Shown: one piece after another, positions 8,667-17,838 of the stretch
Position numbering within the stretch: position 1 is the stretch's first letter
Layout of the letters: every line of letters starts with the position of its first letter
Source of the DNA: Ruminococcus flavefaciens
GTDB lineage: Bacteria; Bacillota; Clostridia; Oscillospirales; Ruminococcaceae
DNA: 58,314 nt
Direction: 5' to 3'
NCBI GenBank assembly: GCA_023662725.1
Contig: JAMPIL010000011.1
Coordinates: 1-58,314, forward strand
Notes under the pieces: model-generated
The model's database searches: none
What the model was told of the DNA's origin: nothing
The model's input: only the letters and a program-made list of their open reading frames with translations
Translations under genes and position numbers: made by a program

Positions 8667-8691
8667 TTTGGTGTAGAGGATGGTGATAAAA

Positions 8692-9915
8692 ATGAATGAA
8701 CAAGAACTCATTGAATTTATAGATATCTATAACCAGAGATTAGAGCAAATTCAATATGATATGTATATTGAAAGCAAACATATGGATTTACCTTGTGATA
8801 ATCTGTTGGTTGCAATGCTCAACGAAGAAAATGATTTGCTATTATCACTTCTACATCAGCCATGTGAGCATAAGAAGCTTATCTCACTACTCGAACACTA
8901 TTTAGATGATAATAATAATTCTGATATTAGTAAAAGGTGTAGGAAATTAGGGATTTCAGTTTCTACACCTCCGATATCTGAACCATTAGCTGAGTGGATT
9001 TTTAATTATAATTATATGTTAGCCTATCCAATGCTTGGAGATTTTGAGAAGGATGATACGCTGCTAAAAGATAATCCTGAGAAGATTCTTTCATATGTGT
9101 ATATTTATTTAAGGATACATTATTGCCAACATGGTTCTGATTATTCGTTTCAACAACCTAAAATTGATGCGATATATGGAGAAACTTTTACAAAGCCATC
9201 TGTATTTGCAAAATGGGGGCTTTTGCCTGTTGATCAAGTTAGAACTCTATACGCATTTGATGAACCCGTAAGGATTTATGATAAAGTTTACAATAAAACC
9301 ATTTTCATTTATATGAGTAGACCACTTGCGCTTATTATCGAAAAACTGACAAACGAAAAACACATTGGAACTTTGTCAGTAAGAGGAAAAGACTCACGTA
9401 TATATGAAGGAGAAAACCATCTCGGCAACTTTTGTGAGGCTGTCGAAAAGGGACTAATTTTCTCTTTCAACATAAGCGAACTCCCACCTATAACAAAACT
9501 ATATAGTGACGAATGCTTTGATAATGCATTGTGGGTACTGAAAGATTCTCAGAATCTTACGTTTGAAGAATTGTGTGACGATTTTCATACAGACGGTGAA
9601 ACAATCGTGACACAGATGATTCACCTTGAATACAAAGATCGGTATATCACACATTTAGATCACGAATACATTTTTTATACACTTGAGGAATATGAAAAAA
9701 GAGTTAAAGACCCGTTTTCTAAAGGGCGGGCAAGAAAAAGAATCAAAACGTTTAAGATTGATAAATCTATGATCTCATTGGATTATCCTTGTAAAATGTA
9801 TAGATTTCACAAGGATAATCAGGAAGAAATTACCGTACCATTTCTTTATTTTGTTATAAACAACTTTTTTGAGCACAAGGACCTTCTTGATGAATATTTT
9901 TCAAAATGTATATAA
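8692..9915 (+). CDS. Unrecognised cargo (moron) protein, 407 residues
   Basis: I do not recognise this protein. It is AT-rich compared with the flanking tail genes and lies between the tail chaperone and tape measure genes with its own promoter (8638-8666) and terminator (9921-9950). There is no signal peptide or membrane segment. The first 100 residues are acidic and mainly helical, a middle part (about 180-265) has alternating beta-like strands, a helix-turn-helix-like stretch NLTFEELCDDFHTDGETIVTQMI-type region follows, and a basic patch KGRARKRIKTF lies near residue 345. ATG 8692 is preferred over 8680 because GGTGAT lies just before it. It could serve superinfection exclusion, defence or host modification; nothing in the sequence decides which. 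Confidence 0.75.
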   Translation: MNEQELIEFIDIYNQRLEQIQYDMYIESKHMDLPCDNLLVAMLNEENDLLLSLLHQPCEHKKLISLLEHYLDDNNNSDISKRCRKLGISVSTPPISEPLAEWIFNYNYMLAYPMLGDFEKDDTLLKDNPEKILSYVYIYLRIHYCQHGSDYSFQQPKIDAIYGETFTKPSVFAKWGLLPVDQVRTLYAFDEPVRIYDKVYNKTIFIYMSRPLALIIEKLTNEKHIGTLSVRGKDSRIYEGENHLGNFCEAVEKGLIFSFNISELPPITKLYSDECFDNALWVLKDSQNLTFEELCDDFHTDGETIVTQMIHLEYKDRYITHLDHEYIFYTLEEYEKRVKDPFSKGRARKRIKTFKIDKSMISLDYPCKMYRFHKDNQEEITVPFLYFVINNFFEHKDLLDEYFSKCI

Positions 9916-9920
9916 AGGAA

Positions 9921-9950
9921 AAAGCACTTGCTGATTAAGCAGGTGCTTTT
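9921..9950 (+). terminator. Terminator of the first cargo gene
   Basis: An 11-bp stem (9921-9931 with 9939-9949, one G-T pair), a 7-base loop and a short T run. It begins 5 bases after the cargo stop and ends 30 bases before the tape measure start. Confidence 0.85.
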
Positions 9951-9979
9951 CCATACCCTGCCGAAGGAGGTGAAACCGC

Positions 9980-11842
9980 ATGGCCAGCAGGATCAAGGGC
10001 ATCACGGTTGAGATCAACGGCGACACTACCAAGCTGTCAAAGGCTCTCGAAGGCGTCAACAGAAACATCAAGAACACCCAGACACAGCTTAAAGACGTAG
10101 AAAAACTGCTGAAGCTCGACCCGACCAATACGGAACTTCTGTCGCAGAAACAAAAACTTCTTGCTGATACCATCGGCTCTACAAAAGAGAAACTGAAAAC
10201 TCTAAAAACCGCCGCAGAACAGGCAAATACAGCCCTCGCAAACGGAGACATCACGCAGGAACAGTACGACGCACTTCAGCGTGAAATTATCGAAACAGAA
10301 AACGAGTTACAGCGTTTGCAGACGGAAGCTGAAAAGTCAAAAACGGCACTGGAGAAAATCGGTGAGGCCGGACAGGTATTGGAAGATGTCGGCGATAAAA
10401 TCAGCGGTGCAGGCGAAAAACTTCTGCCTATAACTGCAGGTGTGACTGCCCTTGGAACTGCTGCCGTGAAGACTGCCTCTGATTTTGATTCCGCCATGAG
10501 CAAGGTGGCTGCTGTGTCCGGTGCGACCGGAGAGGAATTACAGACTCTCCGTGACAAGGCTCGTGAAATGGGTTCAAAGACGAAATTTTCCGCAAGCGAA
10601 GCCGCCGAAGCTATGAACTACATGGCGATGGCGGGCTGGAAATCCGGGGATATGCTTAGCGGTATAGAGGGCATCATGAATCTTGCCGCTGCCAGTGGTG
10701 AGGACCTTGCAACAACTTCTGACATTGTAACTGACGCACTGACCGCTTTCGGCTTAACCGCCGATGACAGCGGTCACTTTGCTGATGTGCTGGCGGCGGC
10801 ATCAAGTAATGCCAACACCAATGTATCTATGCTCGGCGAATCTTTCAAATACTGCGCCCCGATTTCCGGAGCGTTGGGATTTTCCTGCGAAGATACCGCC
10901 GAAGCATTGGGACTTATGGCGAACGCAGGCATCAAATCAACCCAGTCCGGCACGTCCATGCGTTCCATTATGACCGCACTTTCCGGCGATGTAAAATTCT
11001 GCTCCGACGCTTTCGGTGAAATGGAAATTGCAACCACCAATTCTGACGGCTCAATGCGAGAATTGTCCGATATTCTGGCAGATTGCCGTGTGGCATTCGA
11101 CCAGATGTCGGAGTCAGAAAAAGCATCAGCAGCACAGTCGCTTGTGGGCAAAAATGCCATGTCTGGCTTCCTTGCACTAATGAACGCCGCCCCTGCCGAT
11201 ATTGAAAAATTGTCGGGAGCGATTGAAAACTGTGACGGCACTTCTCTTGCAATGGCGGAAACCATGCAGGACAATCTCGCAGGGCAGCTTACGATTCTGA
11301 AATCTCAGCTTGAGGAACTGGCTATTTCTTTCGGTGAAATTCTCATGCCTGCCATTCGTGCGATTGTAAGTAAAATTCAGGCTCTCGTTGACAAGCTGAA
11401 TCAAATGGATCCTGAAACAAAAGAAACCATAGTCAAAATTGCTCTTGTCGCTGCGGCTCTCGGACCTCTGCTGATTGTGGTTGGCAAGACTATTTCAACG
11501 GTCGGAACGCTCATGCAATTTGTTTCAAAAATCCCCACCATAATTGCAGGTGCTAAAACTGCCTTTGCCACGCTCAGCGGAGCAATCGGCGGCATTTCCG
11601 CCCCTGTGGTCGCCATTATTGCGGCGATTGCGGCATTGGTGGCAGCTTTCATGCATCTCTGGAATACCAACGAAGATTTCAGAAACAGCATCATTGCGAT
11701 CTGGGAGAAAATCAAGACGACTTTCTCAAATCTGACACAAGGCATCGTTGACCGTCTGAATGCTCTCGGCTTTAATTTTGAAGATTTCAGCGATGTTGTC
11801 AAGACAGTCTGGCAAGGTCTGTGCGATATTCTCGCTCCTTAG
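9980..11842 (+). CDS. Tape measure protein, N-terminal part up to an in-frame TAG
   Basis: The first 620 residues of a TP901-type tape measure protein, which sets tail length and is ejected with the DNA. A long coiled coil (about 15-135, LKDVEKLLKLDPTNTELLSQ) is followed by the conserved TP901 core (DFDSAMSKVAAVSGATGEE, FSASEAAEAMNYMAMAGW, STQSGTSMRSIMTAL) and hydrophobic membrane-like segments near residues 490-560. At 11840-11842 a TAG stops the frame. The sequence after it continues in the same frame with the same kind of protein for 792 more codons, so the TAG is a nonsense change, a read-through site or a sequence error. Start ATG 9980 follows AAGGAGGTG. Confidence 0.88.
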   Translation: MASRIKGITVEINGDTTKLSKALEGVNRNIKNTQTQLKDVEKLLKLDPTNTELLSQKQKLLADTIGSTKEKLKTLKTAAEQANTALANGDITQEQYDALQREIIETENELQRLQTEAEKSKTALEKIGEAGQVLEDVGDKISGAGEKLLPITAGVTALGTAAVKTASDFDSAMSKVAAVSGATGEELQTLRDKAREMGSKTKFSASEAAEAMNYMAMAGWKSGDMLSGIEGIMNLAAASGEDLATTSDIVTDALTAFGLTADDSGHFADVLAAASSNANTNVSMLGESFKYCAPISGALGFSCEDTAEALGLMANAGIKSTQSGTSMRSIMTALSGDVKFCSDAFGEMEIATTNSDGSMRELSDILADCRVAFDQMSESEKASAAQSLVGKNAMSGFLALMNAAPADIEKLSGAIENCDGTSLAMAETMQDNLAGQLTILKSQLEELAISFGEILMPAIRAIVSKIQALVDKLNQMDPETKETIVKIALVAAALGPLLIVVGKTISTVGTLMQFVSKIPTIIAGAKTAFATLSGAIGGISAPVVAIIAAIAALVAAFMHLWNTNEDFRNSIIAIWEKIKTTFSNLTQGIVDRLNALGFNFEDFSDVVKTVWQGLCDILAP

Positions 11843-11905
11843 TTCGAGGGCGTTTTTACCTATATTTCGGATATTTTCGATGTTGTAGTTGATACGATTC
11901 TCGGC

Positions 11906-14218
11906 GTGCTTGACATCTTTATAGGTCTTTTCACGGGCGATTGGGAGCAGATGTGGAACGGCATTAAGGGCATTTTTGTCGGTATCTGGGACTTTATCAA
12001 GAGCTGGTTCAACAATATTCTAAACACGCTCAAGGGCATCGCCGATGTATTTCTCGGTTGGTTTGGTACGTCATGGGACGAGGTCTGGACTGCAATTAAG
12101 GACTTTTTTGTTGGCATCTGGAACAGCATCACAACTTTTATTTCTACTACTTTTTCCGCAATCAGCAACTTTTTCACATCTATCTGGACGGCAATAAAAG
12201 ATTTCTTTGTCGGTATTTGGAATGCCATTTACGGCTATATTTCGGAGAAAATAACTGCAATTCAGACGGTTATAACCACCATATGGAACGCCATTTCTAC
12301 GGCAATTTCTACGGTGTTAAACGCTATTTGGACGGCTATCAGCACTGTGTGGAACACGATTTATGAATTTATTTCGCCTTTGCTTGATGCTTGCAAGTAT
12401 CTGTTTGAAACTATTTTTGAAGCTATCCATATTATTATTAGCAATGTTATGGACTGGATTTCAGAAAAGATTCAAACCGTCTGGAACGCTATAGTTGGCT
12501 TTATTACGCCGATTTTAGAGGGTATCAAAGCTTTCTTTGAAACGATATGGAATGCGATTTATACAGCGGTTTCTACGGTTATTGATGCAATTCACAGCAC
12601 AATAACGACCGTGTGGAATGCAATATCTGGCTTTATTTCGGGAATTTTAAACGCTATCTGGTCGGTTATTTCTTCCGTTTGGAATACGATTAGCAGTACC
12701 GTATCCGGAATTCTGAACGCAATTTCCACGACTGTATCAAATATCTGGAATGCTATCAAAACGACAATCACAAACGTGATGAACACAATCAAGACAACCG
12801 TGTCTAACATCTGGAACAGCGTAAAATCGGCAATTTCTAACACAATTACAGGCATTAAGAACACTATCGTCAATGGCTTCAACAACGCTGTCAACTTCGT
12901 GAAAAATCTCGCATCTGAGGCATGGAGTTGGGGTGCTGACATTATCAACGGCATTGTGGACGGCATTAAAAGCTGCATCAGCAAGGTTGCCGATGCAGTT
13001 ACGGGCGTAGCGGATAAGATTCGCAGTTTCCTGCACTTTTCCGTGCCTGATGAAGGACCTCTGACGGATTTTGAAAGCTGGATGCCCGACTTTATGCAGG
13101 GGCTTGCTGACGGTATTTCGGCGAATGCAGGAATAGTCAACGACGCGCTCAGCACGTTCGGCACGAATGTAACAACGGCTTTGACGGACACCTTTAAAAA
13201 TGCTATGTCCAATATCGTGACAACGGTGCAAACGTTTATGGCGAATACTCTGGCGGAAGTCACCAACATCTGGAACAGTATTCAGACAAATATGAGTACA
13301 GTTCTTACAAATATCGGAAACGGCGTAAAATCGGGCTGGACGAATATTTTCAATGCAATCAAGACTTCCCTTGAAAATATCAAGACCGCAATCAACACTG
13401 GCTGGAATGCGGTCAAGAACGTTGTTACCACAGCAACAAACGGCATTAAAAATGTCATTTCGACTGTGTGGAATGCTATCAAAAACTTTATTTCTACTGG
13501 TCAACTTGACATTAAGAGCACGGTTTCTTCTACGTGGAGCAGTATTTCTGACGGAGTGAAAAATACCGTAAATTCGGTAAAATCCGCCGTTTCTTCTGCT
13601 TGGAATGCCATGCCTGATTCCGTCAGAGGTGCGATGAACAATGTTCGTGATACCGTTTTCAGCATCTGGGATAACGTGAAAAATGGCGTGTGGGACAGGC
13701 TCGGCGGTATTCGTGACGCTGTTTCAAGCGGACTGAATTCCGCTGCTGACTGCATCCGAAATATCGTAAATTCCTCGTGGCAGTGGGGTTATGACATCAT
13801 GCAGAACCTCATAAACGGAATCCGCTACATGATTGGAAATCTTATCAATACCGTGGCTGATGTGGCAAACTCCATTTGGGAATATCTGCACTTCTCCGTT
13901 CCCGAAAAAGGTCCGCTGACGGATTTTGAAAGCTGGATGCCTGATTTTATGAATGGTCTTGCGGACGGAATCAACAAGAGCAAAAAAGTCGTAACAAAGA
14001 CGGTCAAGGGGGTGGCGGATGCAATGCAGCTCACGATGAACAGCGGTATGAATCTTGACGGCATTACTTCTTCCATGAAAGACGGCAATCCTGCCGGAAC
14101 GGTCATAAACAACTACAATAACGACAACAGCCGGACAGTGAATCAGACGAATAATAGCCCGAAATCGCTGTCACGGCTGGAGATTTATCGGCAGACGAGG
14201 AATGCGTTGAAAACGTAA
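11906..14218 (+). CDS. Tape measure protein, C-terminal part after the TAG
   Basis: This frame is in phase with 9980-11842 and codes the rest of the tape measure protein; the coding sequence really resumes directly after the TAG at 11843. The GTG at 11906 has no good ribosome site, so independent translation is doubtful. The protein is built of about 11-residue amphipathic repeats with WN pairs (IWNAI, VWNTI), typical of siphovirus tape measures. The segment with FSVP, GPLTDFESWMPDF and GLADGI occurs twice (13034-13119 and 13890-13971). An intact gene would be 9980-14218, 1,412 residues. Confidence 0.82.
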   Translation: MLDIFIGLFTGDWEQMWNGIKGIFVGIWDFIKSWFNNILNTLKGIADVFLGWFGTSWDEVWTAIKDFFVGIWNSITTFISTTFSAISNFFTSIWTAIKDFFVGIWNAIYGYISEKITAIQTVITTIWNAISTAISTVLNAIWTAISTVWNTIYEFISPLLDACKYLFETIFEAIHIIISNVMDWISEKIQTVWNAIVGFITPILEGIKAFFETIWNAIYTAVSTVIDAIHSTITTVWNAISGFISGILNAIWSVISSVWNTISSTVSGILNAISTTVSNIWNAIKTTITNVMNTIKTTVSNIWNSVKSAISNTITGIKNTIVNGFNNAVNFVKNLASEAWSWGADIINGIVDGIKSCISKVADAVTGVADKIRSFLHFSVPDEGPLTDFESWMPDFMQGLADGISANAGIVNDALSTFGTNVTTALTDTFKNAMSNIVTTVQTFMANTLAEVTNIWNSIQTNMSTVLTNIGNGVKSGWTNIFNAIKTSLENIKTAINTGWNAVKNVVTTATNGIKNVISTVWNAIKNFISTGQLDIKSTVSSTWSSISDGVKNTVNSVKSAVSSAWNAMPDSVRGAMNNVRDTVFSIWDNVKNGVWDRLGGIRDAVSSGLNSAADCIRNIVNSSWQWGYDIMQNLINGIRYMIGNLINTVADVANSIWEYLHFSVPEKGPLTDFESWMPDFMNGLADGINKSKKVVTKTVKGVADAMQLTMNSGMNLDGITSSMKDGNPAGTVINNYNNDNSRTVNQTNNSPKSLSRLEIYRQTRNALKT

Positions 14219-14245
14219 AAGGAGCGATTTTTCGGTCGCTCCTTT
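14218..14245. terminator. Bidirectional terminator between tape measure and the RES gene
   Basis: A perfect 10-bp stem (14218-14227 with 14236-14245) with an 8-base loop. The stem starts on the last base of the tape measure stop. TTT follows on the plus strand and TTTTACG on the minus strand, so it can end both the tape measure and the converging RES transcripts. Confidence 0.8.
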
Positions 14246-14291
14246 GGCTCTGTAAATTGAGAATTTCACAAGACAATCTCATTTTAAAGAT

Positions 14292-15725
14292 CTAAATATA
14301 TTGGAAATTCATTTCCTTTAGGAAAGAACCACAATCTTGTAGATAGAAGATACTGTTGATCTTTTGACATACTGGTATTACCGTATTATGAAAAGGACTA
14401 AGAACGTTCTCGAAATCTGCTTCTGTCAATAGTTTACTACTATCATACTGACCAATCCATTCTTCTGCTGTTTTACAATTCATAATATTGGAGTCAATAG
14501 TTTGCACTATCCCATAAATTGAAACAAATTTCTCATAAAATGCATAGATATCCCATGTCGCCACCATTTTGGAGTATATTTGACGCAAATGGCTGCAATA
14601 GTAAAAAAGGTCTGTATATGGATGATTTGAAGGAACATTTTGTGTATTCAAGATTTGTTTTAATTTCTCTGAATAGCTTTCAAAAGCTTCAATTTTTTGT
14701 ATCATTTCATCTGAGTTAAAATCCTTTGATAAATCTTTTTCTTTTGGATCGGACAGCTTAAAACATTCTTTAAGATAGGGGTCGTATTCATTTTCGGCAC
14801 TAATATTTCTTGCGGGAAGAGCTAAATTGCCTATATAGAGATCTCGTTGTGCAGGATTTGAAGAAGCACCTTGGTAACTAACCCCATCGAATTCGCTATT
14901 TTTCTGTAACCATTGCATCAATAATTGCGGAAATATATATTCTTCATGGAAACTCACTTCCGTTTCTGTGGACTTGTCCTCAACGCTAATATGACAAGCT
15001 GCACGCAACGGAAAACTTAGTAGATACTGAGTAATAGCCTTTAATCGTTTCTCTTTTTCATTGATATTTTTTTCGTAGTCATAACTAGAAAGATAGTAGC
15101 TACCGCTGTTACCCAAATGCAGTACATTTAGTTCTTTTTGCAATTCATATATACAATAAGTGAATTTACTTGGCATACCACATTCAATCCATGCAGCTTT
15201 AACCATCTCATAATTGTGTGGTTTTAAATCTTGATAGAATGACAAGTATAGACATGGACTGTTGGGAATACTAAATCTCCCAGATGAAGCATATTCACGA
15301 AGTGTGAATGGTATATGAAACATATTCTTTCGTTCATAAGACTCTATCTTTGGACGGATTCGAGCCATTAGGCTTCCCTTATAAAAAGTATCTACTCTAA
15401 ATGCATCTTGATTAACCAAGAACCGCATGAGATTATCGAATTTCTCTGACCTTGTGGCTTGATTGTCTTGACCGCCTAATTTCAAGATGTCTAAAATCAT
15501 CGCACATTCTTTACTGATTATTGGCATATTTTCACTTAACAGATTATTATAAAACTTTGGTGGAAAATCGCCTGGAAAATCATTAGAAACTATCTCCTTT
15601 AAATCCAGATAAAAGCTTTTAAAGGATTTCCCTAGGCAATCTTTTATGGATTCATCCTTGCGAGAAATTGGCAAGCTGTATTTTTTTATAATATCATGCA
15701 TATTGATGATTGATTTGCTGTTCAT
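14292..15725 (-). CDS. RES-domain protein, antisense cargo gene in the tail operon
   Basis: A 477-residue protein on the opposite strand to all phage late genes. Residues about 115-290 match the RES pattern as I know it: MARIRP (120-125), FHIPFTLREYASSGRFSIP then CLYLS (136-162) with conserved Arg150, Glu173 in the NYEMVKA segment, and EEYIFPQLLMQWL (261-273) before DGVSYQ. RES proteins include toxins that degrade NAD+. The flanking N-terminal 110 and C-terminal 180 residues are extra and I do not recognise them. No Xre antitoxin gene is next to it, so it is not a standard RES-Xre pair. It has its own promoter (15816-15844) and shares the terminator at 14218-14245. AT-rich, likely recently acquired. 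Confidence 0.75.
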   Translation of the reverse strand: MNSKSIINMHDIIKKYSLPISRKDESIKDCLGKSFKSFYLDLKEIVSNDFPGDFPPKFYNNLLSENMPIISKECAMILDILKLGGQDNQATRSEKFDNLMRFLVNQDAFRVDTFYKGSLMARIRPKIESYERKNMFHIPFTLREYASSGRFSIPNSPCLYLSFYQDLKPHNYEMVKAAWIECGMPSKFTYCIYELQKELNVLHLGNSGSYYLSSYDYEKNINEKEKRLKAITQYLLSFPLRAACHISVEDKSTETEVSFHEEYIFPQLLMQWLQKNSEFDGVSYQGASSNPAQRDLYIGNLALPARNISAENEYDPYLKECFKLSDPKEKDLSKDFNSDEMIQKIEAFESYSEKLKQILNTQNVPSNHPYTDLFYYCSHLRQIYSKMVATWDIYAFYEKFVSIYGIVQTIDSNIMNCKTAEEWIGQYDSSKLLTEADFENVLSPFHNTVIPVCQKINSIFYLQDCGSFLKEMNFQYI

Positions 15726-15815
15726 AACCTGTTTGCGACTCCTTTCACTAACTTCAAAATAATAGTTCCACAGTACAATTCTACTTAATTTACAAATTCC
15801 GATTTGTTTAATTTC

Positions 15816-15844
15816 AGTATATCACATTTCTCCGAAAAAGTCAA
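15816..15844 (-). promoter_or_regulatory. Vegetative promoter of the RES gene
   Basis: Read on the minus strand: TTGACT (15839-15844), 17-base spacer, TATACT (15816-15821). The -35 region TTGACTTTTTC is identical over 11 bases to that of the cargo promoter at 8638. Confidence 0.85.
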
Positions 15845-15867
15845 TTTTCTGAAAGGAGGTCAACTTC

Positions 15868-16719
15868 ATGCACTTCACCCTAATTTTAGAAAACGAAACC
15901 GGCGAGCAGATCAATATGACAACCACCGCCAACAAGTACATGACCTCCGAAATTGACGGTCTGTATCCACCTAATGGAACGATCAGCACATCCACCTATG
16001 CAGGCATGAACGGCAGCTATCTTAACAACGCCTTTATTGAAAAGCGGAATATTGTAATTCACTTTGAGATGCGTGGAATCGGCATTGAAAAGCGGCGGCA
16101 TGAACTGTATAAAGTAGTCAAGCCATCTCGATATATCAAGATATATTACCGCACGGCTAACATTAATGTGTATACCGAGGGCTATGTGGAAACTTGTGAG
16201 ATTGACAATTTCGAACAGTTCACAAGCGGTCAAATAAGCATCATCTGCCCTGATATTTACTGGTACTCTACCAACACGCAGATTGCAGAATATTCGCAGA
16301 TTTTTGGTGCTTTTCATTTCATTTTTCCCGATGACGACAAGCCGTTTCCGCTTGGAAAATACAACACGCAGAACATGATGACGATTCAGAATGACGGTGA
16401 CGAAACGGGATTCACGCTGGAAATCAGCGGCGGACCTGCGAAAAATCCGACTCTTTACAATGCTGAAACGGACGAATATATGCAGATTCTCGGCGATATT
16501 GAGGAGGGCGACATTATCCGTATCACAACGAAAACGGGTAATAAAACGGTTACTCTGGAGCGTGGAGGCGTGCAGGAAAATATCATCAACCGCCTTGTTT
16601 CCGGTTCAACTTGGCTGACTTTGCGTGAGGGTGAAAACAAATTCTATCTCCGTGCATCAAGTGGACTGCAAAAACTGAAAGTCCGTCTGATTCACAGAAA
16701 CGCTTACTTAGGGGTGTGA
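15868..16719 (+). CDS. Distal tail protein (Dit) family
   Basis: A 283-residue tail tip protein that would form the hub joining tail tube and baseplate. Features are the MNGSYLNNAFIEKRNIVIHFE segment followed by RRHELYKVVKP, the beta-rich N-terminal domain ending around IICPDIYWY, and a C-terminal galectin-like half (GFTLEISGGPAKNPTLYN, LTLREGENKFYLRA) as in siphovirus Dit proteins. It follows AAAGGAGG and lies directly after the tape measure once the antisense RES insertion is ignored, the expected order. Confidence 0.85.
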   Translation: MHFTLILENETGEQINMTTTANKYMTSEIDGLYPPNGTISTSTYAGMNGSYLNNAFIEKRNIVIHFEMRGIGIEKRRHELYKVVKPSRYIKIYYRTANINVYTEGYVETCEIDNFEQFTSGQISIICPDIYWYSTNTQIAEYSQIFGAFHFIFPDDDKPFPLGKYNTQNMMTIQNDGDETGFTLEISGGPAKNPTLYNAETDEYMQILGDIEEGDIIRITTKTGNKTVTLERGGVQENIINRLVSGSTWLTLREGENKFYLRASSGLQKLKVRLIHRNAYLGV

Positions 16720-16722
16720 TTT

Positions 16723-17835
16723 ATGCAGATAGAAATTTACAAAATGGCGGCGAATGAGAATACGCTTACTATTACGCTTGAAGCGATATGCGACAGTTTT
16801 TCAAGTCTGTTGTGGGACGTGGAGTATTACTCCTGCGGCGTATTTGAAGTATATATTGCCGCAAATCCACGGAGTATTGAGATATTCCAGACGGGTAGAA
16901 TTATCGGGCGTGATGATGATAAGGAGCATTTCGGCTTGATTGAATCCGTGCTGATTGAAACTGACGCAGAGGACGGCGACTACTTAATTGTGAGTGGTCG
17001 CTTTTTAATGTGCCTGCTGGAGCGTAGGATTATCTATCCAACTTGCTCTTTCACATCACAAACAAGCTACTCAAAAATTGTGCAATCTGTTGTGTCACGA
17101 AATGCTATCAGCGATGATAACCGCAGAATTCCGAGTCTTTCGCTCGGTTCAATAAGCGGCGATTGTTGGGAACAGACCACTAAACTGCAAGTCAGCTACG
17201 ATAATCTGATGCGGTGGATTTACACCATTTGCGAGAAAATCGGCGGCACTGCAAATATCCGGCTTTCAAAAATCAGCGGTGAACAGTATAAAATGGTTCT
17301 CGATCTTTCTGAAGGTACTGACCGCAGTATCATGCAGGACGAAAATCCGCACATCATTTTTTCGGACGGATACACCAATCTGCTGTCTTTCACATATTCT
17401 TCTGACATTTCTGCACAGCGGAATTTTGCCTATGTTCTGGGAAAAGGCGAGGGTGAGGAACGTAAACGCACCACATATTGCGACGGCAATGAGCCTTCAT
17501 TCATGGAGCGTTATGAAGTTTATGTAGACGCAAAGGATATGGCGGATGAACAACAGGAAAACGGCGAATCTAAGCCGATTTCCGAGGAAGAATATATCGA
17601 ACTTTTAAAAGAGCGTGGCAAGGAAAATATTGTTTTACCGCTGACTGCATCAGAATCTCAGATTGCTGTACAGTCCACGCAGTTTCGCTACAACACGGAT
17701 TATTTTGTCGGTGATTATGTGACCGTTGAGCATCAGCGTTTTGGCTTGATACAGCCGAAAATACAGATAATCGGCATGATTGAGAGCTTCGACCAGAATG
17801 GCAGAAGCCTTACACCAACATTCAAGGAGGTATAA
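16723..17835 (+). CDS. Siphovirus Gp37-like tail/baseplate protein
   Basis: A 370-residue protein 3 bases after Dit. The SFSSLLWDVEYYSCGVFEVY segment, GRDDDKEHFGLIESV, the SGRFLMCLLERRII segment and the C-terminal FRYNTDYFVGDYVTV region resemble the ReqiPepy6 Gp37-like family, which takes the tail-associated hub position behind Dit in many clostridial prophages. There is no peptidase motif, so this is structural rather than lytic as far as can be seen. Confidence 0.75.
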   Translation: MQIEIYKMAANENTLTITLEAICDSFSSLLWDVEYYSCGVFEVYIAANPRSIEIFQTGRIIGRDDDKEHFGLIESVLIETDAEDGDYLIVSGRFLMCLLERRIIYPTCSFTSQTSYSKIVQSVVSRNAISDDNRRIPSLSLGSISGDCWEQTTKLQVSYDNLMRWIYTICEKIGGTANIRLSKISGEQYKMVLDLSEGTDRSIMQDENPHIIFSDGYTNLLSFTYSSDISAQRNFAYVLGKGEGEERKRTTYCDGNEPSFMERYEVYVDAKDMADEQQENGESKPISEEEYIELLKERGKENIVLPLTASESQIAVQSTQFRYNTDYFVGDYVTVEHQRFGLIQPKIQIIGMIESFDQNGRSLTPTFKEV

Positions 17836-17838
17836 CTT

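Noticed and set aside
11840-11842. Amber codon recoding by the phage
   Set aside because: TAG closes the connector gene at 6446-6448 with the next gene starting on the same base, and no suppressor tRNA is seen in the window. Only one internal TAG was found in the late genes.
12592-13504. Long minus-strand frames of 225 and 255 codons inside the tape measure gene
   Set aside because: They are shadows of the repetitive WN-rich tape measure sequence, overlap each other and have no ribosome sites or recognisable motifs.
14292-15725. A RES-Xre toxin-antitoxin pair
   Set aside because: No Xre-like antitoxin gene is adjacent on either side; the neighbours are tail genes, and the protein is far longer than RES toxins of such pairs.
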